Source of the DNA: Apostichopus japonicus
Lineage: Eukaryota; Echinodermata; Holothuroidea; Aspidochirotida; Stichopodidae
Direction of reading: 5' to 3'
NCBI RefSeq assembly: GCF_037975245.1
Contig: NC_092576.1
Span: 39,113,111-39,177,110 of the forward strand
Length of the DNA: 64,000 nt
Both the position numbers and the translations under genes were made by a program. Shown in pieces: positions 12,249 to 25,700 of the stretch. Under the pieces are notes generated by a model that was not told where the DNA came from, searched no databases, and saw nothing but the letters and a program-made list of their open reading frames with translations. Each line of letters starts with the position of its first letter. Within the stretch, counting starts at the first letter, position 1.

Positions 12249-15200
12249 GGTACCGTATACAGGGTTAGACCTCCATAATGCCCTAATATTGTGATATTAT
12301 GTCTAAATAATGTTTTCATATCATTCCACTAGTTGAGTGGGAATGAGGGGTGGTTATGATTGGAAAGCGTCATTAAGAAAATACGCTGTTGCATATGCTA
12401 CATTCATATTATTTGATATATCTCAGAGAAAATATGGTTGTACACTGTTGTGGTTTCTCATATTGTTCCAGAAAGATTTTTTTTACCATTTCCAACAGCA
12501 TAGATTAAGGTGATGTATATTAAATGTAATTTAGAAGGTTTTTTTTTCAACTATTAGGGTCCCCATAATGTGTGTGAGAATTTAATGAAGTCTAATATTA
12601 ATTTTTGACCATCTTATTTCCACCGTTTCAAAGTTTCGATGTCATTCCAAATTGGTAAACTGCTTAGACTCAAATACATCAGTGTAGAAAATTACCTTGT
12701 ACAACTTTTACAGGCTCCACCCATATGTGGATCCATCATGTGGTGCAGTTAGGGGTGCAAGTGCGGGGGTTGCTGTAGAGGGCAACTGGGAATGCAGGTA
12801 CATAGGTTTGAGATCTCATTAATATCAAATATTTGAAAGCATAGGATTTTATGTGTATTCATCCTTGTTGAATGGGATGGAGGGTGGGGAGGGGGTGGGT
12901 CCAAGGGGCTTGGCAGGAGATTATTTGCTTTCATCCCTACTAAATAAAGTTTGATATGAAATTACAGATTGTTCACTATCTAGCTCATTGCACGGAGCAA
13001 TTGGTGTGGGTTACTATGGAATCAGGTACCGTATACAGGGTTAGACCTCCATGATGCCCTAATATTGTGATATTATGTCTAAATAATGTTGTCATATCAT
13101 TCCACTAGTTGAGTGGGAATGAGGGGTGGAGATGATTGGAAACGCTATTGAGAAAATACGCTGTTGCATATGCTACATTCATACAATTTGATATATCTCA
13201 GAGAAAATAGGGTTGTACACTGTTACTGCAACTGGGAAAGCAGGTTTGAGCTCTCATTAGGATCAAATATTTGAAAGCATAGGATTTTATGTGAATTCAT
13301 CCTTGTTGAATGGGATGGAGGGTCAGTGGGGGGGGGTGGATCCAAGTGACTTGGCTGCCCTCTTGGACATAATTTGCTTTTGTCCCTGCTATATAAAGTT
13401 TGATATGTCTTGAAAATTACAGATTGTACACTATCACACTATCTAGCTCAGTGCATGGGGCAGTTGGTGTCGGTTACTATGGAATCAGGTACCGTATACA
13501 GGGTTAGACCTACATAATGCCCTAATATTGTGAATTTATGTCTTAATAATGTTTTCATATCATTCCACTAGTTGAGTGGGAATGAGGGGTGGAGGTGATT
13601 GGAAAGCGCTATTGAGAAAATACGCTGTTGCATATGCTACATTCATACAATTTGATATATCTCAGAGAAAATAGGGTTGTACACTGTTAAGGTTTTCTCC
13701 AATTGTTTGAGGAAGATTTTTTTTACCATTTCCAACAGCACAGATTAAGGTGTATAAAATGATAGGTAATTTTATTTTTGTTTTCAACTTTTAGGGTCCC
13801 ATTATGTATGTGAGAATTTAATGAACATCTACCATTAATTTTTGACCATCTTATTTCCACCATTTCAAGGTTTCCATGTCATCCCAAATTGGTAAACTGC
13901 TTAGACTCAAATACATCAGTGTAGAAAATTACCTTGTACAGCTTTTACAGGCTCCACCAATATATGGAACCATCATGTGGAGCAGAAAGGGGGAGGGGAG
14001 GGTTAGCAACTGGGAAAGCAGGTTAGAGCTCTCATTAAGATCAAATATTTGAAAGCATAGGATTTTATGTGAATTCGTCCTTGTTGAATGGGATGGAGGG
14101 TCGGTGGGGGGGGGGGGGGATCCAAGTGACTTGGCTGCCCTCTTGGACATAATTTGCTTTGAACCCTGCTACATAAAGTATGATATGTCTTGAAAATTAC
14201 AGATTGTACACTATCTAGCTCATTGCATGGGGCAGTTGGTGTCAGTTAGTATGGAATCAGGTACCATATACAGGGTTAGACCTCCATAATGCCCTAATAT
14301 TGTGATATTATGTCTAAATAATGTTTTCATATCATTCCACTAGTTGAGTGGGAATGAGGGGTGGTTTAATTGGAAAGCGCCATTAAAAAAAAATATGCTG
14401 TTGCATATGCTACATTCATACAATTTGATATATCTCAGAGAAAATAGGGTTGTACACTGTTTTGGTTTTCTCATATTGTTCCAGAAAGATTTTTTTTACC
14501 ATTTCCAACAGCATAGATTAAGGTGATGTATATTAAATGTAATGTAGAATGTTTTTTTTTTTTCAACTATTAGGGTCCCCATAATGTGTGTGAGAATTTA
14601 ATGAACAGTCTAATATTAATTTTTGACCATCTTATTTCCACCGTTTCAAAGTTTCGATGTCATTCCAAATTGGTAAACTGCTTAGACTCAAATACATCAG
14701 TGTAGAAAATTACCTTGTACAACTTTTACAGGCTCCACCCATATGTGGATCCATCATGTGGTGCAGTTAGGGGTGCGGGGGGCGGGGGTTGCTGTAGAGG
14801 GCAACTGGGAATGCAGGTACATAGGTTTGAGATCTCATTAATATCAAATATTTGAAAGCATAGGATTTTATGTGTATTCATCCTTGTTGAATGGGATGGA
14901 GGGTGGGGAGGGGGTGGGTCCAAGGGGCTTGGCAGGAAATTATTTGCTTTTATCCCTGCTAAATAAAGTTTGATATGTCTTGAAAATTACAGATTGTTCA
15001 CTATCTAGCTCATTGCACGGAGCAATTGGTGTGGGTTACTATGGAATCAGGTATCGTATACAGGGTTAGACCTCCATGATGCCCTAATATTGTGATATTA
15101 TGTCTAAATAATGTTGTCATATCATTCCACTAGTTGAGTGGGAATGAGGGGTGGAGGTGATTGAAAAGCGCTATTGAGAAAATACGCTGTTGCATATGCT

Positions 15201-17512
15201 ACATTCATACAATTTGATATATCTCAGAGAAAATAGGGTTGTACACTGTTACTGCAACTGGGAAAGAAGGTTTGAGCTCTCATTAGGATCAAATATTTGA
15301 AAGCATAGGATTTTATGTGAATTCATCCTTGTTGAATGGGATGGAGGGTCAGTGGGGGGGGGTGGATCCAAGTGACTTGGCTGCCCTCTTGGACATAATT
15401 TGCTTTTGTCCCTGCTATATAAAGTTTGATATGTCTTGAAAATTACAGATTGTACACTATCACACTATCTAGCTCAGTGCATGGGGCAGTTGGTGTCGGT
15501 TACTATGGAATCAGGTACCGTATACAGGGTTAGACCTACATAATGCCCTAATATTGTGAATTTATGTCTTAATAATGTTTTTATATCATTCCACTAGTTG
15601 AGTGGGAATGAGGGGTGGAGGTGATTGGAAAGCGCTATTGAGAAAATACGCTGTTGCATATGCTACATTCATACAATTTGATATATCTCAGAGAAAATAG
15701 GGTTGTACACTGTTACGGTTTTCTCCTATTGTTTGAGGAAGATTTTTTTTACCATTTCCAACAGCACAGATTAAGGTGTATAAAATGATAGGTAATTTAA
15801 TTTTTGTTTTCAACTTTTAGGGTCCCATTATGTATGTGAGAATTTAATGAACATCGCTACCATTAATTTTTGACCATCTTATTTCCACCATTTCAAGGTT
15901 TCGATGCCATCCCAAATCGGGAAACTGCTTAGACTCAAATACATCAGTGTAGAAAATTACCTTGTACAACTTTTACAGGCTCCACCAATATGTGGAACCA
16001 TCATGTGGAGCAGAAAGGGGGAGGGGGGGGGGTAGCAACTGGGAAAGCAGGTTAGAGCTCTCATTAAGATCAAATATTTGAAAGCATAGGATTTTGTGTG
16101 TATTCATCCTTGTTGAATGAGATGGAGGGTGGGGAGGGGGTGGGTCCAAGGGGCTTGGCAGGAGATTATTTGCTTTTATCCCTGCTAAATAAAGTTTGAT
16201 ATGTCTTGAAAATTACAGATTGTTCACTATCTAGCTCATTGCACGGAGCAATTGGTGTGGGTTACTATGGAATCAGGTACCGTATACAGGGTTAGACCTC
16301 CATGATGCCCTAATATTGTGATATTATGTCTAAATAATGTTTTCATATCATTCCACTAGTTGAGTGGGAATGAGGGGTGGAGATGATTGGAAAGCGCTAT
16401 TGAGAAAATACGCTGTTGCATATGCTACATTCATACAATTTGATATATCTCAGAGAAAATAGGGTTGTACACTGTTACTGCATCTGGGAAAGCAGATTTG
16501 AGCTCTCATTAGGATCAAATATTTGAAAGCATATAGGACTTAATGTGAATTCATCCTTGTTGAATGGGATGGAGGGTCAGTGGGGGGGGGGGGTGGATCC
16601 AAGTGACTTGGCTGCCCTCTTGGACATAATTTGCTTTTGTCCCTGCTATATAAAGTTTGATATGTCTTGAAAATTACAGATTGTACACTATCACACTATC
16701 TAGCTCAGTGCATGGGGCAGTTGGTGTCGGTTACTATGGAATCAGGTACCGTATACAGGGTTAGACCTACATAATGCCCTAATATTGTGAATTTATGTCT
16801 TAATAATGTTTTCATATCATTCCACTAGTTGAGTGGGAATGAGGGGTGGAGATGATTGGAAATCGCTATTGAGAAAATACGCTGTTGCATATGCTACATT
16901 CATACAATTTGATATATCTCAGAGAAAATAGGGTTGTACACTGTTAAGGTTTTCTCCAATTGTTTGAGAAAGATTTTTTTACCATTTCCAACAGCACAGA
17001 TTAAGGTGCATTAAATGATAGGTAATTTTATTTTTGTTTTCAACTTTTAGGGTCCCATTATGTATGTGAGAATTTAATGAACATCTACCATTAATTTTTG
17101 ACCATCTTATTTCCACCATTTCAAGGTTTCCATGTCATCCCAAATTGGTAAACTGCTTAGACTCAAATACATCAGTGTAGAAAATTACCTTGTACAGCTT
17201 TTACAGGCTCCACCAATATATGGAACCATCATGTGGAGCAGAAAGGGGGAGGGGAGGGTTAGCAACTGGGAAAGCAGGTTAGAGCTCTCATTAAGATCAA
17301 ATATTTGAAAGCATAGGATTTTATGTGAATTCGTCCTTGTTGAATGGGATGGAGGGTCGGTGGGGGGGGGGGATCCAAGTGACTTGGCTGCCCTCTTGGA
17401 CATAATTTGCTTTGAACCCTGCTACATAAAGTATGATATGTCTTGAAAATTACAGATTGTACACTATCTAGCTCATTGCATGGGGCAGTTGGTGTCAGTT
17501 AGTATGGAATCA
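12249..17512 (+). repeat. Higher-order block alpha, second copy
   Basis: Near-identical to 4968-10232 in unit order and private variants. It retains the shortened TTTGATATGAAATTACAG near 12950 and TTCATATTATTTG near 12406. The G-run next to GGTGCAAGTGCGGGGG differs by single bases from its partner near 5475. Confidence 0.85.
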
Positions 17513-20500
17513 GGTACCATATACAGGGTTAGACCTCCATAATGCCCTAATATTGTGATATTATGTCTAAATAATGTTTTCATATCATTCCACTAGTTGA
17601 GTGGGAATGAGGGGTGGTTATGATTGGAAAGCGCCATTAAAAAAAAATATGCTGTTGCATATGCTACATTCATACAATTTGATATATCTCAGAGAAAATA
17701 GGGTTGTACACTGTTTTGGTTTTCTCATATTGTTCCAGAAAGATTTTTTTTACCATTTCCAACAGCATAGATTAAGGTGATGTATATTAAATGTAATGTA
17801 GAATGTTTTTTTTTTTTCAACTATTAGGGTCCCCATAATGTGTGTGAGAATTTAATGAACAGTCTAATATTAATTTTTGACCATCTTATTTCCAACGTTT
17901 CAAAGTTTCGATGTCATTCCAAATTGGTAAACTGCTTAGACTCAAATACATCAGTGTAGAAAATTACCTTGTACAACTTTTACAGGCTCCACCCATATGT
18001 GGATCCATCATGTGGTGCAGTTAGGGGTGCGGGGGGCGGGGGTTGCTGTAGAGGGCAACTGGGAATGCAGGTACATAGGTTTGAGATCTCATTAATATCA
18101 AATATTTGAAAGCATAGGATTTTATGTGTATTCATCCTTGTTGAATGGGATGGAGGGTGGGGAGGGGGTGGGTCCAAGGGGCTTGGCAGGAAATTATTTG
18201 CTTTTATCCCTGCTAAATAAAGTTTGATATGTCTTGAAAATTACAGATTGTTCACTATCTAGCTCATTGCACGGAGCAATTGGTGTGGGTTACTATGGAA
18301 TCAGGTATCGTATACAGGGTTAGACCTCCATGATGCCCTAATATTGTGATATTATGTCTAAATAATGTTGTCATATCATTCCACTAGTTGAGTGGGAATG
18401 AGGGGTGGAGGTGATTGAAAAGCGCTATTGAGAAAATACGCTGTTGCATATGCTACATTCATACAATTTGATATATCTCAGAGAAAATAGGGTTGTACAC
18501 TGTTACTGCAACTGGGAAAGAAGGTTTGAGCTCTCATTAGGATCAAATATTTGAAAGCATAGGATTTTATGTGAATTCATCCTTGTTGAATGGGATGGAG
18601 GGTCAGTGGGGGGGGGTGGATCCAAGTGACTTGGCTGCCCTCTTGGACATAATTTGCTTTTGTCCCTGCTATATAAAGTTTGATATGTCTTGAAAATTAC
18701 AGATTGTACACTATCACACTATCTAGCTCAGTGCATGGGGCAGTTGGTGTCGGTTACTATGGAATCAGGTACCGTATACAGGGTTAGACCTACATAATGC
18801 CCTAATATTGTGAATTTATGTCTTAATAATGTTTTTATATCATTCCACTAGTTGAGTGGGAATGAGGGGTGGAGGTGATTGGAAAGCGCTATTGAGAAAA
18901 TACGCTGTTGCATATGCTACATTCATACAATTTGATATATCTCAGAGAAAATAGGGTTGTACACTGTTACGGTTTTCTCCTATTGTTTGAGGAAGATTTT
19001 TTTTACCATTTCCAACAGCACAGATTAAGGTGTATAAAATGATAGGTAATTTAATTTTTGTTTTCAACTTTTAGGGTCCCATTATGTATGTGAGAATTTA
19101 ATGAACATCGCTACCATTAATTTTTGACCATCTTATTTCCACCATTTCAAGGTTTCGATGCCATCCCAAATCGGGAAACTGCTTAGACTCAAATACATCA
19201 GTGTAGAAAATTACCTTGTACAACTTTTACAGGCTCCACCAATATGTGGAACCATCATGTGGAGCAGAAAGGGGGAGGGGGGGGGGGGTAGCAACTGGGA
19301 AAGCAGGTTAGAGCTCTCATTAAGATCAAATATTTGAAAGCATAGGATTTTGTGTGTATTCATCCTTGTTGAATGAGATGGAGGGTGGGGAGGGGGTGGG
19401 TCCAAGGGGCTTGGCAGGAGATTATTTGCTTTTATCCCTGCTAAATAAAGTTTGATATGTCTTGAAAATTACAGATTGTTCACTATCTAGCTCATTGCAC
19501 GGAGCAATTGGTGTGGGTTACTATGGAATCAGGTACCGTATACAGGGTTAGACCTCCATGATGCCCTAATATTGTGATATTATGTCTAAATAATGTTTTC
19601 ATATCATTCCACTAGTTGAGTGGGAATGAGGGGTGGAGATGATTGGAAAGCGCTATTGAGAAAATACGCTGTTGCATATGCTACATTCATACAATTTGAT
19701 ATATCTCAGAGAAAATAGGGTTGTACACTGTTACTGCATCTGGGAAAGCAGATTTGAGCTCTCATTAGGATCAAATATTTGAAAGCATATAGGACTTAAT
19801 GTGAATTCATCCTTGTTGAATGGGATGGAGGGTCAGTGGGGGGGGGGGGGTGGATCCAAGTGACTTGGCTGCCCTCTTGGACATAATTTGCTTTTGTCCC
19901 TGCTATATAAAGTTTGATATGTCTTGAAAATTACAGATTGTACACTATCACACTATCTAGCTCAGTGCATGGGGCAGTTGGTGTCGGTTACTATGGAATC
20001 AGGTACCGTATACAGGGTTAGACCTACATAATGCCCTAATATTGTGAATTTATGTCTTAATAATGTTTTCATATCATTCCACTAGTTGAGTGGGAATGAG
20101 GGGTGGAGATGATTGGAAATCGCTATTGAGAAAATACGCTGTTGCATATGCTACATTCATACAATTTGATATATCTCAGAGAAAATAGGGTTGTACACTG
20201 TTAAGGTTTTCTCCAATTGTTTGAGAAAGATTTTTTTACCATTTCCAACAGCACAGATTAAGGTGCATTAAATGATAGGTAATTTTATTTTTGTTTTCAA
20301 CTTTTAGGGTCCCATTATGTATGTGAGAATTTAATGAACATCTACCATTAATTTTTGACCATCTTATTTCCACCATTTCAAGGTTTCCATGTCATCCCAA
20401 ATTGGTAAACTGCTTAGACTCAAATACATCAGTGTAGAAAATTACCTTGTACAGCTTTTACAGGCTCCACCAATATATGGAACCATCATGTGGAGCAGAA

Positions 20501-20769
20501 AGGGGGAGGGGAGGGTTAGCAACTGGGAAAGCAGGTTAGAGCTCTCATTAAGATCAAATATTTGAAAGCATAGGATTTTATGTGAATTCGTCCTTGTTGA
20601 ATGGGATGGAGGGTCGGTGGGGGGGGGGGATCCAAGTGACTTGGCTGCCCTCTTGGACATAATTTGCTTTGAACCCTGCTACATAAAGTATGATATGTCT
20701 TGAAAATTACAGATTGTACACTATCTAGCTCATTGCATGGGGCAGTTGGTGTCAGTTAGTATGGAATCA
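17513..20769 (+). repeat. Extra 3.25 kb copy of the end of block alpha
   Basis: Intervals 791, 464, 764, 470, 768 repeat those of 14260-17512 (790, 464, 762, 469, 768) at an offset of about 3254 bp. Shared private spellings include GGTATCGTATACAGG (15050 and 18304) and CCATCGCTACCATT-type sequence near 15855 and 19108. It is inserted between alpha and beta type sequence. Confidence 0.85.
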
Positions 20770-22783
20770 GGTACCATATACAGGGTTAGACCTCCATAAT
20801 GCCCTAATATTGTGATATTATGTCTAAATAATGTTTTCATATCATTGCACTAGTTGAGTGGGAATGAGGGGTGGTTACGATTGGAAAGCTCCATTAAGAA
20901 AATATGCTGTTGCATATGCTACATTCATACAATTTGATATATCTCAGAGAAAATAGGGTTGTACACTGTTTTGGTTTTCTCATATTGTTCCAGAAAGATT
21001 TTTTTTACCATTTCCAACAGCATAGATTAAGGTGATGTATATTAAATGTAATGTAGAATGTTTTTTTTTCAACTATTAGGGTCCCCATAATGTGTGTGAG
21101 AATTTAATGAAGTCTAATATTAATTTTTGACCATCTTATTTCCACCGTTTCAAAGTTTCGATGTCATTCCAAATTGGTAAACTGCTTAGACTCAAATACA
21201 TCAGTGTAGAAAATTACCTTGTACAACTTTTACAGGCTCCACCCATATGTGGATCCATCATGTGGTGCAGTTACGGGTGCGGGGGTTGCTGTAGAGGGCA
21301 ACTGGGAATGCAGGTACATAGGTTTGAGATCTCATTAATATCAAATATTTGAAAGCATAGGATTTTATGTGTATTCATCCTTGTTGAATGGGATGGAGGG
21401 TGGGGAGGGGGTGGGTCCAAGGGGCTTGGCAGGAGATTATTTGCTTTTATCCCTGCTAAATAAAGTTTGATATGTCTTGAAAATTACAGATTGTTCACTA
21501 TCTAGCTCATTGCACGGAGCAATTGGTGTGGGTTACTATGGAATCAGGTACCGTATACAGGGTTAGACCTCCATGATGCCCTAATATTGTGATATTATGT
21601 CTAAATAATGTTTTCATATCATTCCACTAGTTGAGTGGGAATGAGGGGTGGAGATGATTGGAAAGCGCTATTGAGAAAATACGCTGTTGCATATGCTACA
21701 TTCATACAATTTGATATATCTCAGAGAAAATAGGGTTGTACACTGTTACTGCATCTGGGAAAGCAGATTTGAGCTCTCATTAGGATCAAATATTTGAAAG
21801 CATATAGGACTTAATGTGAATTCATCCTTGTTGAATGGGATGGAGGGTCAGTGGGGGGGGGGGGGTGGATCCAAGTGACTTGGCTGCCCTCTTGGACATA
21901 ATTTGCTTTTGTCCCTGCTATATAAAGTTTGATATGTCTTGAAAATTACAGATTGTACACTATCACACTATCTAGCTCAGTGCATGGGGCAGTTGGTGTC
22001 GGTTACTATGGAATCAGGTACCGTATACAGGGTTAGACCTACATAATGCCCTAATATTGTGAATTTATGTCTTAATAATGTTTTCATATCATTCCACTAG
22101 TTGAGTGGGAATGAGGGGTGGAGATGATTGGAAATCGCTATTGAGAAAATACGCTGTTGCATATGCTACATTCATACAATTTGATATATCTCAGAGAAAA
22201 TAGGGTTGTACACTGTTAAGGTTTTCTCCTATTCTTTGAGAAAGATTTTTTTACCATTTCCAACAGCACAGATTAAGGTGCATTAAATGATAGGTAATTT
22301 AATTTTTGTTTTCAACTTTTAGAGTCCCATTATGTATGTGAGAATTTAATGAACATCTACCATTAATTTTTGACCATCTTATTTCCACCATTTCAAGGTT
22401 TCCATGTCATCCCAAATTGGTAAACTGCTTAGACTCAAATACATCAGTGTAGAAAATTACCTTGTACAACTTTTACAGGCTCCACCAATATATGGAACCA
22501 TCATGTGGAGCAGAAAGGGGGAGGGGAGGGGTAGCAACTGGGAAAGCAGGTTAGAGCTCTCATTAAGATCAAATATTTGAAAGCATAGGATTTTATGTGA
22601 ATTCGTCCTTGTTGAATGGGATGGAGGGTCGGTGGGGGGGGGGATCCAAGTGACTTGGCTGCCCTCTTGGACATAATTTGCTTTGAACCCTGCTACATAA
22701 AGTATGATATGTCTTGAAAATTACAGATTGTACACTATCTAGCTCATTGCATGGGGCAGTTGGTGTCAGTTAGTATGGAATCA
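20770..22783 (+). repeat. Higher-order block beta, second copy
   Basis: Intervals 777, 470, 767 with the same private CATTGCACTAG spelling (near 20845) as block beta at 10233. The offset of 10537 bp equals 7281 plus about 3256, as expected if the 3.25 kb copy was inserted into an older 7.28 kb duplication. Confidence 0.8.
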
Positions 22784-25700
22784 GGTACCATATACAGGGT
22801 TAGACCTCTATAATGCCCTAATATTGTGATATTATGTCTAAATAATGTTTTCATATCATTCCACTAGTTGAGTGGGAATGAGGGGTGGTTATGATTGGAA
22901 AGCGCCATTAAAAAAAAATATGCTGTTGCATATGCTACATTCATACAATTTGATATATCTCAGAGAAAATAGGGTTGTACACTGTTTTGGTTTTCTCATA
23001 TTGTTCCAGAAAGATTTTTTTTACCATTTCCAACAGCATAGATTAAGGTGATGTATATTAAATGTAATGTAGAATGTTTTTTTTTTTTCAACTATTAGGG
23101 TCCCCATAATGTGTGTGAGAATTTAATGAAGTCTAATATTAATTTTTGACCATCTTATTTCCACCGTTTCAAAGTTTCGATGTCATTCCAAATTGGTAAA
23201 CTGCTTAGACTCAAATACATCAGTGTAGAAAATTACCTTGTACAACTTTTACAGGCTCCACCCATATGTGGATCCATCATGTGGTGCAGTTAGGGGTGCG
23301 GGGGGCGGGGGTTGCTGTAGAGGGCAACTGGGAATGCAGGTACATAGGTTTGAGATCTCATTAATATCAAATATTTGAAAGTATAGGATTTTATGTGTAT
23401 TCATCCTTGTTGAATGGGATGGAGGGTGGGGAGGGGGTGGGTCCAAGGGGCTTGGCAGGAGATTATTTGCTTTTATCCCTGCTAAATAAAGTTTGATATG
23501 TCTTGAAAATTACAGATTGTTCACTATCTAGCTCATTGCACGGAGCAATTGGAGTGGGTTACTATGGAATCAGGTACCGTATACAGGGTTAGACCTCCAT
23601 GATGCCCTAATATTGTGATATTATGTCTAAATAATGTTGTCATATCATTCCACTAGTTGAGTGGGAATGAGGGGTGGAGGTGATTGGAAAGCGCTATTGA
23701 GAAAATACGCTGTTGCATATGGTACATTCATACAATTTGATATATCTCAGAGAAAATAGGGTTGTACACTGTTACTGCAACTGGGAAAGCAGGTTTGAGC
23801 TCTCATTAGGATCAAATATTTGAAAGCATAGGATTTTATGTGAATTCATCCTTGTTGAATGGGATGGAGGGTCAGTGGGGGGGGGGGGGGTGGATCCAAG
23901 TGACTTGGCTGCCCTCTTGGACATAATTTGCTTTTGTCCCTGCTATATAAAGTTTGATATGTCTTGAAAATTACAGATTGTACACTATCACACTATCTAG
24001 CTCAGTGCATGGGGCAGTTGGTGTCGGTTACTATGGAATCAGGTACCGTATACAGGGTTAGACCTACATAATGCCCTAATATTGTGAATTTATGTCTTAA
24101 TAATGTTTTCATATCATTCCACTAGTTGAGTGGGAATGAGGGGTGGAGGTGATTGGAAAGCGCTATTGAGAAAATACGCTGTTGCATATGCTACATTCAT
24201 ACAATTTGATATATCTCAGAGAAAATAGGGTTGTACACTGTTACGGTTTTCTCCTATTGTTTGATGAAGATTTTGTTTACCATTTCCAACAGCACAGATT
24301 AAGGTGTATAAAATGATAGGTAATTTTATTTTTGTTTTCAACTTTTAGGGTCCCATTATGTATGTGAGAATTTAATGAACATCGCTACCATTAATTTTTG
24401 ACCATCTTATTTCCACCATTTCAAGGTTTCCATGCCATCGCAAATTGGGAAACTGCTTAGACTCAAATACATCAGTGTAGAAAATTACCTTGTACAACTT
24501 TTACAGGCTCCACCAATATGTGGAACCATCATGTGGAGCAGAAAGGGGGAGGGGGGGGGGTAGCAACTGGGAAAGCAGGTTAGAGCTCTCATTAGGATTG
24601 AAAGCATAGGATTTTATGCGAATTCGTCCTTGTTGAATGGGATGGAGTGTCGGTGGGTGGGGGGGGGATCAAAGTGACTTGGCTGCCCTCTTGGACATAA
24701 TTTGCTTTTATCCCTGCTACATAAAGTTTGATATGTCTTGAAAATGACAGATTGTACACTATCTCACTACCTAGCTCATTGCATGGGGCAGTTGGTGTCG
24801 GTTACTATGGAATCAGGTACCGTATACAGGGTTAGACCTATATAATGCCCTAATATTGTGAATTTATGTCTTAATAATGTTTTCATATCATTCCACTAGT
24901 TGAGTGGGAATGAGGGGTGGAGATGATTGGAAAGCGCTATTGAGAAAATACGCTGTTGCATATGCTACATTCATACAATTTGATATATCTCAGAGAAAAT
25001 AGGGTTGTACACTGTTACTGCATCTGGGAAAGCAGATTTGAGCTCTCATTAGGATCAAATATTTGAAAGCATATAGGACTTAATGTGAAATCATCCTTGT
25101 TGAATGGGATGGAGGGTCAGTGGGGGGGGGGGATCCAGGTGACTTGGCTGCCCTCTTGGACATAATTTGCTTTTATCCCTGCTACATAAAATTTGATATG
25201 TCTTGAAAATGACAGATTGTACACTATCTCACTACCTAGCTCATTGCATGGGGCAGTTGGTGTCGGTTACTATGGAATCAGGTACCGTATACAGGGTTAG
25301 ACCTCCATAATGCCCTAATATTGTGATATTATGTCTAAATAATGTTTTCATATCATTCCACTAGTTGAGTGGGAATGAGGGGTGGAGATGATTGGAAATC
25401 GCTACTGAGAAAATACGCTTATGCTACATTCATACAATTTGATATATCTCAGAGAAAATAGGGTTGTACACTGTTACGGTTTTCTCCTATTGTTTGAGGA
25501 AGATTTTTTTTACCATTTCCAACAGCACAGATTAAGGTGTATAAAATGATAGGTAATTTTATTTTTGTTTTCAACTTTTAGGGTCCCATTATGTATGTGA
25601 GAATTTAATGAACATCTACCATTAATTTTTGACCATCTTATTTCCACCATTTCAAGGTTTCCATGTCATCCCAAATTGGTAAACTGCTTAGACTCAAATA

